The translations under genes and the position numbers were made by a program. A stretch of 64,000 nt of DNA from Candidatus Albibeggiatoa sp. nov. NOAA (GTDB taxonomy: Bacteria; Pseudomonadota; Gammaproteobacteria; Beggiatoales; Beggiatoaceae): the NCBI GenBank assembly GCA_025800385.1, contig JAOXRS010000007.1:1-64000 (forward strand), given 5' to 3'. Below the pieces are notes generated by a model. That model searched no databases, had not been told where the DNA came from, and was given only the letters and a program-made list of their open reading frames with translations. Shown piece after piece: positions 1 through 7,879 of the stretch. How positions within the stretch are numbered: the stretch's first letter is position 1; every line of letters begins with the position of its first letter.

Positions 1-179
1 ACCACTTCCGTTCCAATTGTTGCTTCATACAAGCCAGCAATAGGGGATTTAGTCACATCAATGTCAATATTAGGCACACTAACTAAGCTTCTTAACGTGT
101 CTTGCACAACTTTAGGCACATCTTCTGCCCAAGTGATGCTCGAAAACGAAAGAAATAAACTGAATAATACAAAACGCAT
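1..179 (-). CDS. dsbC: Thiol:disulfide interchange protein DsbC, N-terminal part (runs off the window)
   Basis: Only the first 59 codons are present; the gene continues beyond base 1. The translation begins with a signal peptide (MRFVLFSLFLSFSSITWA) and continues into a segment with SPIAGLYEATIGTEV, which matches the conserved SP-GLYEV-G stretch of the DsbC/DsbG dimerisation domain. DsbC is a periplasmic disulfide isomerase that is kept reduced by DsbD. The thioredoxin domain with its CxxC site lies outside the window, so catalytic competence cannot be judged. The start is 9 bases downstream of the yajQ stop on the same strand, so the two genes are probably co-transcribed. Confidence 0.8.
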   Translation of the reverse strand, partial: MRFVLFSLFLSFSSITWAEDVPKVVQDTLRSLVSVPNIDIDVTKSPIAGLYEATIGTEV

Positions 180-188
180 GTAAAACTC

Positions 189-671
189 CTAATCTCTAAA
201 GTTAATAAATTGTAGTGGTAATCCTAGTTTTTGCTCTTTAAGCATGGTGATAACTTGTTGCAAATCATCACGTTTTTTTCCAGTTACCCGTACTTGCTCA
301 CCCTGAATGGATGCTTGTAGTTTTAATTTGGTGTCTTTTATCAATTTCACAATTTTTTTAGCGATATTCGTATCAACACCCTGCTTAATCGTGATGACTT
401 GTTTAGCTGATTTATGCTGTAACTCAGGCTCTCCCGCTTCCAAAGACAAAATATCAATACCACGTTTTGTCATTTTCTTATGCAAAATATCTTGGATTTG
501 CTGCAATTGGAAATCGGTCTCTGCAAACAAAGTCAAGTGATCATCACTATGTTCTACTTTGGCATCCGTGCCCTTAAAATCAAACCGCGTCGCTAATTCA
601 CGATTACTTTGGTCAACTGCGTTCGTCACTTCATGCGCATTGACTTCAGAAACTATATCAAAAGAAGGCAT
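189..671 (-). CDS. yajQ: YajQ family cyclic-di-GMP-binding protein
   Basis: The 160-residue protein is full length for the YajQ/DUF520 family. It starts with the characteristic MPSFDIVSEV and contains the N-R-TRFDFKG segment at about residues 23-35 and a C-terminal VTGKKRDDLQ segment. The family is cytosolic. Members bind cyclic di-GMP (shown in Xanthomonas and Pseudomonas homologues) and act as transcriptional co-regulators; others bind nucleic acid. A good ribosome site (AGGAAG) precedes the ATG. It lies just upstream of dsbC on the same strand. Family assignment is secure, the ligand less so. It is of interest because a PilZ-like domain is found in the NRPS further along. Confidence 0.93.
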   Translation of the reverse strand: MPSFDIVSEVNAHEVTNAVDQSNRELATRFDFKGTDAKVEHSDDHLTLFAETDFQLQQIQDILHKKMTKRGIDILSLEAGEPELQHKSAKQVITIKQGVDTNIAKKIVKLIKDTKLKLQASIQGEQVRVTGKKRDDLQQVITMLKEQKLGLPLQFINFRD

Positions 672-894
672 CGCGTCTTCCTAAAAAATAACTGACATTA
701 AAAAATTCATTATCCCATAACTGAGCAAACTGTGTGAAATTTATTTTGTTAAGTTTTGGACATTTCAATTGTTGTGAGTCATCACTTATTCAAGTTACGT
801 ACAGAAACTAAAAACCAGTCACTTAAAATCAAAAATTATAGCTGTATTACACTTGTGATCTATCAATATTTAGAAAAGGAGGTTTAAATACCTT

Positions 895-1074
895 ATGAGA
901 AATACGGTATACTTATTTGTCTCATCTGTCTGAAAGTTTTGAATAACTCAATAAAGCCGTGGGGAAGGTTATCAAGATTTTCAACCCGATATTGTTATTA
1001 CCGCTGATGATAATGCCTCTAAATATTTAATCCAGCCCTTTTATAAAAATAGTGAGTTGCTATCTGTGGCATAA
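895..1074 (+). pseudogene. Remnant of an ABC-transporter substrate-binding protein gene
   Basis: A strong AAGGAGGT ribosome site at 877-883 precedes an ATG at 895 that opens a signal-peptide-like start (MRNTVYLFVSSV), closed by a stop after 12 codons. In the same frame, after two further stops, residues encoded at about 967-1071 read GYQDFQPDIVITADDNAS and KYLIQPFYKNS before a stop. This is the PDVVI-DDNA-KY-I-PYY signature of ABC-type (Peripla_BP/ABC_sub_bind) binding proteins. The rest of the gene is missing, so a large internal deletion and stop codons have destroyed it. The adjoining HD-domain reading frame begins inside this debris. Confidence 0.7.
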
Positions 1075-1714
1075 ATTGGGATGCTTCCACAGTCAGAGTT
1101 GTACCCTGATAAAAGAGCTTGCTATTCTATTATGTCGCTACCATAAACACTTAAGCACAGGCGAGATAAAAAGTCTGGAAATTGAACAATATATTCCATT
1201 ATTAGAATCTATTCTCGGTCAATGGCGCGATACGATTGGCGATCAATATGAACCCTACAAAAATCACTTATATCGTGTATTGAACTTTTGTTTTGCATTG
1301 CACCAATGCCAAGCTGATGATAGAGAAAAATTAATTATTACAGCCTGTTTTCACGATCTTGGTATTTGGCCTGATGGTAATGTAGATTATTTGTCTCCAT
1401 CAGTCACATTGGCTAAGCAATATCTTGCTGACAATAACAAACAAGATTGGTTTGCCGAAATAGAGCTTATGATTGATTTACATCATAAATGTACAGCAAC
1501 AGACACGGCATATCCACTTGTAGAAGTGTTTAGAAAGGCAGATTGGATTGACGTATCAATGGGGATACGACGTTTTGGATTAAGGCGAAAAGAGGTAAAA
1601 GCGATATTAAAGACATTTCCAAATTTAGGATTTCACAATAATTTAACACGCCTAACAATGAAACAAATTAGACAACACCCATTTCAAAATCCGCTACCAA
1701 TGATGAAATGGTAA
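1052..1714 (+). CDS. HD-domain phosphohydrolase-like protein
   Basis: The frame gives up to 220 residues from a GTG. The middle carries an HD metal-binding pattern: His at about 72 (YKNHLYRVL), His-Asp at 101-102 (ACFHDLGIW) and a later DLHHKC. HD-superfamily proteins are metal-dependent phosphohydrolases, often acting on nucleotides. The substrate here is unknown. The GTG lies within the decayed binding-protein gene and has no ribosome site, and no other Met occurs before about residue 134. The first 35 or so residues may therefore be untranslated debris, and the gene could itself be 5'-truncated. The end is firm; the start is not. Confidence 0.6.
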   Translation: MSCYLWHKLGCFHSQSCTLIKELAILLCRYHKHLSTGEIKSLEIEQYIPLLESILGQWRDTIGDQYEPYKNHLYRVLNFCFALHQCQADDREKLIITACFHDLGIWPDGNVDYLSPSVTLAKQYLADNNKQDWFAEIELMIDLHHKCTATDTAYPLVEVFRKADWIDVSMGIRRFGLRRKEVKAILKTFPNLGFHNNLTRLTMKQIRQHPFQNPLPMMKW

Positions 1715-1774
1715 TCGGCTGACAATTTTCAATTTGCTATTTTTACTCAGCTCAATTGTCAACCTGATTTTGAT

Positions 1775-2554
1775 TTAATGACGGCGCGGCTGCATCATTT
1801 GTTGTATTTCTTGAACAGTTAATGGTGTAAACCCTTCCAACGAGTAGAAGCTATCAGCAACTTGTGAATCTGTTTTTACAGTAACCACTTCTGTGCGTAC
1901 TTTACCTGCCAACTGTCCCATTGCATACACACTTTTCATACGCATACCCAGTGCTTGAATTTGTGCTTCTAATTCTTGATGCGCTTGGGCACATGGGTGT
2001 TGACGTGGAGGTGTTGGCATATTGGCTTGTTGCTGTTCCTTAATGGCCTGCATGGTTTTGTCAAATTGTGCAATAGAACCTAACTCAGCTGCTTGTTTAG
2101 AAATGTATTCATCAGAACAAACCTGACCATTTGCCATCACTTGATAATGTTCCGTTGAATAACCAGCAACTTCAAGTGTATCACCTTCTACTTTAACAAG
2201 CTCAGCAGAAACAGGAGGCGGAGTATTTTGGCCACGAAACATAGGCGGCATATTTGGCATTGCTTGACGTGGTTGGTGCTGGCGTTGGTTTTGACTAAGA
2301 CGCATGATGCTTGGATCAAAGTAACGTTTCTCAGCTGAGTTTACCATATACACTTTGTGCATTTTTAAATCGATTAATTGATAACCTTGTGCAGCTTGCT
2401 TTGTGTCAGTCACTTGCATCCGTGCATAATCTTCACCGATATACACTTGTTGGGTTTGGCCTTGAGCATTACGGACTTCGATTAAGGTTTCTGCCCAAGC
2501 AATATTTGCTAATAAGCTCAATACAATCATCAAACCTAAGTAAGGTTTTTTCAT
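1775..2554 (-). CDS. Secreted DUF4412-like hypothetical protein
   Basis: The 259-residue protein has a clear signal peptide (MKKPYLGLMIVLSLLANIAWA). A beta-rich first half (about residues 23-80) resembles the start of DUF4412-type periplasmic proteins (VYIGEDYARMQV, then a line on a Met-rich metal- or redox-neutral state). A Pro/Gln/Met-rich linker follows (about 90-115), then a helical segment with two Cys (VCSDEY and HPCAQAH). No catalytic motif is seen. It is monocistronic by orientation: the phasin gene is divergent and the HD gene convergent. The function is unknown; the assignment as periplasmic rests on the signal peptide. Confidence 0.65.
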   Translation of the reverse strand: MKKPYLGLMIVLSLLANIAWAETLIEVRNAQGQTQQVYIGEDYARMQVTDTKQAAQGYQLIDLKMHKVYMVNSAEKRYFDPSIMRLSQNQRQHQPRQAMPNMPPMFRGQNTPPPVSAELVKVEGDTLEVAGYSTEHYQVMANGQVCSDEYISKQAAELGSIAQFDKTMQAIKEQQQANMPTPPRQHPCAQAHQELEAQIQALGMRMKSVYAMGQLAGKVRTEVVTVKTDSQVADSFYSLEGFTPLTVQEIQQMMQPRRH

Positions 2555-2668
2555 TCTCTTCTCCGAAAGGGTGGTTTAAGGAATTAGAAAAGCGGCTCAC
2601 TATAACAGACTTAATATAATGACGCGTGATGTTTCAATGAGTTTTTAAAATCTTTTCAAAAAAAACTA

Positions 2669-2697
2669 TTGACAAGGTATATTGAATATATTATTGT
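2669..2697 (+). promoter_or_regulatory. Sigma-70 promoter of the phasin gene
   Basis: A perfect TTGACA (2669-2674), a 17-base spacer and TATTGT (2692-2697) lie upstream of the phasin start. This is the best promoter match I found in the window. A very AT-rich stretch immediately upstream could act as an UP element. Confidence 0.7.
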
Positions 2698-2727
2698 GCA
2701 ATGCAACACAATGTTGCAGCGCAACAA
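2698..2727 (+). promoter_or_regulatory. Possible operator with TGC/GCA repeats in the phasin leader
   Basis: Immediately downstream of the -10 box are repeated GCAA/TTGC words. They include the inverted repeat GCAACA-caa-TGTTGC (2703-2717) and another GCAACA at 2721-2726. Phasin genes are commonly repressed by PhaR, whose described sites are rich in TGC/GCA words. The position over the transcription start would suit a repressor. No phaR gene is in the window, so the regulator is inference. Confidence 0.4.
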
Positions 2728-2813
2728 AAAAATAACAGCCGCCAAATTGCTGTTGATACCGAATTCATTATTGTAGTCTTATTTTATTAAAACTTTATTT
2801 AGGGGTCTTTGTT

Positions 2814-3176
2814 ATGCAAGCTCAATTCATGGAACAATTTGCTAAAGCTGGTCAACAATCTTTAGAAAACGCTAAAAAATTTGCTGAACTTAACAACGCA
2901 TTCTACAAAGGTTTAACTCAACAACAAGTTGATACTGCAAACAACTACGTAGAAAATGCTAACCAACATGCTAGCAAATTAGGCGAAGCTAAGCGTGTAC
3001 AAGACGTTGTTACTGTTCAAACTCAGTTCATCCAAGAAGCAAACAAAATTGCTATGGGTAATGCACGTACAACTTTAGATATGATGATTGACGCTAAAAA
3101 CCAATTCGTAGCATGGTATGAAGATAGCGTAAAAGAAGCAGCTGAATACATCCCAGCTAAAGCAGCAGCTAAATAA
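2814..3176 (+). CDS. Phasin family protein (polyhydroxyalkanoate granule-associated)
   Basis: The 120-residue, Ala/Gln/Asn-rich, wholly helical protein has the phasin_2-type pattern: an amphipathic N-terminal segment (FMEQFAKAGQQSLENAKKFAELN) and a central segment with VQTQFIQEA. Phasins coat polyhydroxyalkanoate granules and control their size and number. The codon choice is strikingly uniform and preferred (GCT, AAC, CAA), as in highly expressed genes. It has its own consensus promoter and a strong terminator, so it is a single-gene transcript. No PHA synthase or depolymerase is in the window. Confidence 0.88.
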   Translation: MQAQFMEQFAKAGQQSLENAKKFAELNNAFYKGLTQQQVDTANNYVENANQHASKLGEAKRVQDVVTVQTQFIQEANKIAMGNARTTLDMMIDAKNQFVAWYEDSVKEAAEYIPAKAAAK

Positions 3177-3194
3177 TAGTTTTTTGCTATTGAG

Positions 3195-3232
3195 AAAGGC
3201 CTTGTTATCGTAATGGTAGCAGGGCTTTTTTT
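3195..3232 (+). terminator. Rho-independent terminator after the phasin gene
   Basis: A 10-bp stem with G-T pairs (3195-3204 with 3220-3229), a 15-base loop and a T tract lie 20 bases past the stop. Confidence 0.75.
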
Positions 3233-3344
3233 ATGTCTCATCATTAGTTAGTGGGAAGTGATATAAAGCTGCCAGCCCTTGACTTTGGAAATGATTGATA
3301 TTTAAAGTATAAAATAACCAACAAACTAATAATATACAGACCAA

Positions 3345-3380
3345 TAAAAAACCCTAACTCTATATTTCAAAAGTTAGGGT
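3345..3380 (-). terminator. Rho-independent terminator of the beta-propeller gene
   Basis: On the minus strand a perfect 9-bp stem (ACCCTAACT with AGTTAGGGT, 3372-3380 and 3351-3359) is followed by a T run. It lies about 30 bases beyond the stop of the secreted beta-propeller gene. Confidence 0.8.
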
Positions 3381-3410
3381 AAAAGGTTATGGTTTACGTA
3401 AGTTTATCAA

Positions 3411-6400
3411 TTACCAAGTTTCAGTCACAATACCTTCAAATCCGCGTGCCATCCACACTTGATTTTCCGTCATTGCTTTGCCTTGGTAATAAGGGCATGT
3501 ATCTAGCTTTTTAAGCTCAATAGTAACACTACTTGCATTTAATTGATATACCGTGCAACCATTTTCACCGTAATAACCACCGCGCGGCGCAATATCGATT
3601 GCAATATCTGCATAGATAGGATAAAAACCACCAGCACCCATTAATACAGTATCACCAGAAGCTGCATGTAATTGAGAGTAACCTTCAAAGCTCCACTCAC
3701 CTACTTGTGCTAATGTTTGAGGCACAAATTTAATGAGTTTAGAGACAGGTTGATACTCAGGTGCAATAGGTTTTACAGGTAAGCAATCAACAACGTCATC
3801 GTCTTCAGCAATACCACAACTAGCTATATCGTCTGTTGCAGGTAAAGGCTCTGCGCCATCACCAATACCACCGTCAGGCTCTACAGAAATAGGGCGTTCA
3901 GGTAAAGGTTCTACAGACTGAATGTAAAAACGTTGTTCTTGGCAAGAAACATATAACGTGTCATCCGCCCAAACCACATTACCACTGTAATTTTCACAAC
4001 CTTCTACAATTTGGCTTGTTACTAAAGTTGCCGCATTGGCCGTCAAGCGTAATAAGTTAAGACGTAATTCACCCTGCTCAGTAAATTCTCTAGTTACAAG
4101 TAAGTCTGTATCCGCGAAACCAACAGGTTCACCCGGTAACGAGCGGCTTAAACCTTCTTGACCAGAATCTAAATGCCAAGCACGTAAAATCCATTCTGGT
4201 TGTTGATAGTAATAAGGTCTTTCAATCACATCATCAGTAATAATATGTGCATTATGCTCTAACACAGGTTCAAAGCCACGTTGTTCTGCTAAGTAGAACC
4301 AACCATCTTGTACTAAAGGATGGGTGCGGTTATACCAAGTTGAAACACGTTTTGCTGTGCTGTCATTTTCTTGGCCTTCGATCACAAACGGAGCTAACAA
4401 CTCACCAGATGCTAAATCCAAGACTTGTATCGCTAATGGATTGTAGTTAAAGAACACCACATATTGATCGTCCATTGCAATGTCATTGTAACCACGTGGT
4501 AATGACCATGTTTTCTCAGCCACTTCTAAATTATCAGGTGCATATTGATATAAACGTGAGTAGCCTTTTTGGCCTGTTGATGCTGCCCAAATTTTACCTT
4601 TTTGATAATCCAACCAAGAAATATTCGCGCCTAATTCTAATTCTGCTAATACTTTTTGACTATCTACATCAATGGTTAACAATGCTTGATCGCCTAACGC
4701 AGCTACCGTGTTTTCACCAATATTTAAGCTACGGTTCAATTGCACAGGACTTGGGATTAAGCCTTCATCTTTAAACTCATTACCTGTGAAAGATAACATT
4801 TGCAAATAACTGCCGACTTCCGTTTCCCAAGATTCAATCGGCAATGCTGCAAATTGGTTTGCCCAATCAAGTTGTAATGCACGCTCATCATAAGTGGCTT
4901 GGGTATAACTCCAACGTACTTCACCTGCTAATGGAATGTAACGATCTAAGAAGCTAGGATTAGTTGGATCACTAACATCGAATAAACTCACAGATGCACG
5001 GCGGACACGGATATCACCTTCTTCTGGTTCTGGCTGATCGAAAATACCGACGGCAAATAAAATATCATCGTTGAAGAACATTTTTTCTGACCACCCCGGA
5101 ATTTTTAACTCGCCTAAAATCCGTGGATTAGTCGCATCACTAATATCAATCACCCATAAAGGATCAGTGCGCTCATAAGTCACCACATAAGCTTTATCAC
5201 CAGCAAAGCGCGTTGCAAATAAACCTTCGCTTGGCGCAATATTGCCAACTTGACCTAATAACTGCATCGTATTCAGATCATAAATGGCTAAAGCACTGCC
5301 TTCTTGTTCTGTTTCTTTAGAACGGTCTTCATATACAACATGTAACTTTTCATCTTTAACATGTACGTGGAATTCAGAAGGAATACGTCCCGGTACGTTG
5401 ATGCTAGGCAATTCAGTTAAACCAGATAATAAGCTATATACTTGTACATTGGTTTCTGGCCATTGCTCACCATCATTCACAACCACTAAGTAATCAGTGA
5501 AAATGCTCATCGCATATGGATAACCTTCAATTAAGCGGCTTTCAACTTCTAACAATTTACCGTTGCCTTGTAATTCCAACATCGTGACAGTGGTTTCAGA
5601 ATTATGAGTTTCACGATTGTAATTTTGGGTAACAGTATAAATCGCATTATTACGGCGACGAGATTCGCGCAAACTGCCTTCAACTTTATATTCATCCACT
5701 TGTTGCAGTTGACCATTAGTATCTTGACCAAATACAGTAAAGAACGCTTTACCTTCATAATCGTTTTGCATCAAAATTTTATAATCATTGATGACATATA
5801 ATTCACTCGGATTGCCTTCCAATTTAATAGAAGCGGTGACCTCAGGTGTTTCAGGATGTCCAACCACGTCGATGACTTGGAAACGTTTAGCCTGGCTATT
5901 AGCGTATAAAATTTGACTGCCAACTAATTTAAAAATATCAGGTTTTTCGGTCGTAACAGAAGCACTTGTTCCAGTGGTTTTGTCAGCATTGGGCGAAGCA
6001 GATTCATTGATTGCAGTCGGTACAGCTGCGCCATCAGCATCATCTACCGCGAATAATTCACCACGCCCTACATTATTTTGGATTGTGGTAAAAGAAGTTT
6101 GCCCAGGGAAACGTTCCTGCGTTGCGGCAATACTTAAAGGTAAAATATGCACTTGTTGCCATAAAGCAGAATCAGTCCAATCTTGACCATGTTCCACACC
6201 GACTAATGCCAATACACAACGCTCATCAGTTGGACATTCACGATCTAATGCAGCAAGTTGAATATCAGTTACATTATCGATATTCAAAGCTTGATCGCTG
6301 ATTGGCTGAATAGCATTTTCAACCCAACCTTCAGTCGTCCAACTAGCAAAGCCACTTTCACTCGCATCAAAATTAAGCCATGCTAAATAAACATCTAAGT

Positions 6401-6533
6401 TATTTAATTGACCTTCGTGACTAAAGAAAACATGCGGTTGCTTATCTACATCTTTGATGGCCACTTGCCATGCTTGCGCTTGCCAGCCATATAGCAATAG
6501 CAAACTAAATAAAAAGGTTCGTAACAGTTTCAT
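3411..6533 (-). CDS. Secreted beta-propeller domain protein (PF09826-like)
   Basis: The 1040-residue protein starts with a signal peptide (MKLLRTFLFSLLLLYGWQAQA). The centre, from about residue 200 to 860, shows repeated blades typical of the bacterial/archaeal Beta_propel family: phrases like YVVTYERTDPLWVIDISDATNPRILGELKIPGWS and SVSLFDVSDPTNP recur. An N-terminal 170-residue extension and a Pro/Asp/Glu-rich insert (about 885-935, with several Cys) are additional to the family core. No enzyme motif is visible. It probably acts in the periplasm or outside the cell as a binding or structural protein. It is a single transcript closed by the terminator at 3345-3380. Confidence 0.75.
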   Translation of the reverse strand: MKLLRTFLFSLLLLYGWQAQAWQVAIKDVDKQPHVFFSHEGQLNNLDVYLAWLNFDASESGFASWTTEGWVENAIQPISDQALNIDNVTDIQLAALDRECPTDERCVLALVGVEHGQDWTDSALWQQVHILPLSIAATQERFPGQTSFTTIQNNVGRGELFAVDDADGAAVPTAINESASPNADKTTGTSASVTTEKPDIFKLVGSQILYANSQAKRFQVIDVVGHPETPEVTASIKLEGNPSELYVINDYKILMQNDYEGKAFFTVFGQDTNGQLQQVDEYKVEGSLRESRRRNNAIYTVTQNYNRETHNSETTVTMLELQGNGKLLEVESRLIEGYPYAMSIFTDYLVVVNDGEQWPETNVQVYSLLSGLTELPSINVPGRIPSEFHVHVKDEKLHVVYEDRSKETEQEGSALAIYDLNTMQLLGQVGNIAPSEGLFATRFAGDKAYVVTYERTDPLWVIDISDATNPRILGELKIPGWSEKMFFNDDILFAVGIFDQPEPEEGDIRVRRASVSLFDVSDPTNPSFLDRYIPLAGEVRWSYTQATYDERALQLDWANQFAALPIESWETEVGSYLQMLSFTGNEFKDEGLIPSPVQLNRSLNIGENTVAALGDQALLTIDVDSQKVLAELELGANISWLDYQKGKIWAASTGQKGYSRLYQYAPDNLEVAEKTWSLPRGYNDIAMDDQYVVFFNYNPLAIQVLDLASGELLAPFVIEGQENDSTAKRVSTWYNRTHPLVQDGWFYLAEQRGFEPVLEHNAHIITDDVIERPYYYQQPEWILRAWHLDSGQEGLSRSLPGEPVGFADTDLLVTREFTEQGELRLNLLRLTANAATLVTSQIVEGCENYSGNVVWADDTLYVSCQEQRFYIQSVEPLPERPISVEPDGGIGDGAEPLPATDDIASCGIAEDDDVVDCLPVKPIAPEYQPVSKLIKFVPQTLAQVGEWSFEGYSQLHAASGDTVLMGAGGFYPIYADIAIDIAPRGGYYGENGCTVYQLNASSVTIELKKLDTCPYYQGKAMTENQVWMARGFEGIVTETW

Positions 6534-6817
6534 TTGATACTCCTTATAAATCTATTTGGAATAATTTGAGGACAAAATACACATTGTGAACTTATGCTTG
6601 GAATAGACGAAAAGGGGTTCAATATGTGTTGCAGAATGTGTGATAATTTGCTTAAGAAATATTTGAAATAGATTTTAACTATTTAAAAATCATACAATTA
6701 AAAGTAAGAGTTTAAAAAGATAAATTTTCATTCAATGATGTCCATGACACTAAAAAAATACAGCTGGTCTACATATTGCCGAACTAGAAAAAAACAATAT
6801 AATTTTGAGCAAGGCGA

Positions 6818-7756
6818 ATGGGCATTCATTTACGTACAAAACCCTATCAAACATATACGCAAAGTCAGCTTGGTGTTGGTGTACATTACGGTCAAGTTTG
6901 TTTAACTAAAGTGCTATGGACACGAGGAAGTAGCCCAATTTTAGATGTTTACGCCGTTCAACAAGGTGAGGATATTAAAAATATCTTAGCCGAATTTACC
7001 CACCAATATGCAATCAAAAAAAATGACTGTATTAGCGTGATGCGCCCCGGTAGCTATCAGCTTTTATTACTTAAAGCACCTGACGTATCTAAGACAGCTT
7101 TACACGCCGCCGTCAGAAGCCAAGTACAGGAACAAGTCGATTTTCATGCCGATGATGCGATTGTCAACGTATTTGATATGCCATTACAGGATCACGATAC
7201 AGTGAAAATGATCTATGCAGCGGTTGCAGACAAATCGCTAGTACAAAACCAAATTGATGATATTGTTGCCGCAAATTTTAAATTACAAGCTTTAGAAGTG
7301 CCTGAAATAGCTTTAGCTCGAATTTCTTCGCTTTGTGCCGAAGATGAGTTCGGTATGGGTATGCTGTATTTTGCCGAAACCCATTGTATTTTAAATATTA
7401 CACTGCAGGGAAAATTGTATATTTCACACCAAATTGATGTGAGTTTGAAAGACCTATCATCGCCTGATAAATTTGAACGTATCAAAATGATAAAAATCTT
7501 ATTGCGTCACATTCAACAAGCATTAAGTTATTATAAAAAACATTTTAACCAATCTGCGATTAAGTTCTTAGCAATTGCGCCACTACCAAGACATTTACCT
7601 TATGTTCAACAATATCTTGCTTATTATTTAACAGGTGTATCAGTACAACCTTTAGATTTGAATAAGCTTTTTATCTGTAAACACCATCTTTCATCCTCTC
7701 AACAAGCCCAGTGTTTACCTATCTTAGGTGCAGCCTTGCGTGGCTATAATGCGTGA
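6818..7756 (+). CDS. MshI/PilM-like type IV pilus (MSHA) biogenesis protein
   Basis: The 312-residue protein has the actin-like PilM/MshI pattern. It opens with GVGVHYGQVCLTKVLW (strand-turn phosphate-type loop), has an SHS2-like middle (QVQEQVDFHADDAIVNVFDMP; VYAAVADK-type segment) and ends in LGAALRGYNA, close to the G-A-LRG ending of MshI proteins. MshI sits at the cytoplasmic face of MSHA pilus assembly machines and partners MshJ. Neither MshJ nor any other msh gene is next to it, so it is an orphan copy. An AAGG ribosome site lies 6 bases before the ATG. The NRPS operon begins 123 bases downstream on the same strand. Confidence 0.72.
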   Translation: MGIHLRTKPYQTYTQSQLGVGVHYGQVCLTKVLWTRGSSPILDVYAVQQGEDIKNILAEFTHQYAIKKNDCISVMRPGSYQLLLLKAPDVSKTALHAAVRSQVQEQVDFHADDAIVNVFDMPLQDHDTVKMIYAAVADKSLVQNQIDDIVAANFKLQALEVPEIALARISSLCAEDEFGMGMLYFAETHCILNITLQGKLYISHQIDVSLKDLSSPDKFERIKMIKILLRHIQQALSYYKKHFNQSAIKFLAIAPLPRHLPYVQQYLAYYLTGVSVQPLDLNKLFICKHHLSSSQQAQCLPILGAALRGYNA

Positions 7757-7814
7757 TAAACTATATCACTATCAAATACTCAATGACTAAGCATTGATAA
7801 TTGTTAAGGCTTGA

Positions 7815-7845
7815 TTGATAATTGGCAATTGTTTTGGGGTACAAT
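7815..7845 (+). promoter_or_regulatory. Possible promoter of the NRPS operon
   Basis: TTGATA (7815-7820) and TACAAT (7840-7845) are separated by 19 bases, 35 bases before the first NRPS start. The spacer is long, so this is a weak candidate. Confidence 0.35.
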
Positions 7846-7879
7846 AAACATAATTTACTTTCTGAATCGACGTTAATTC

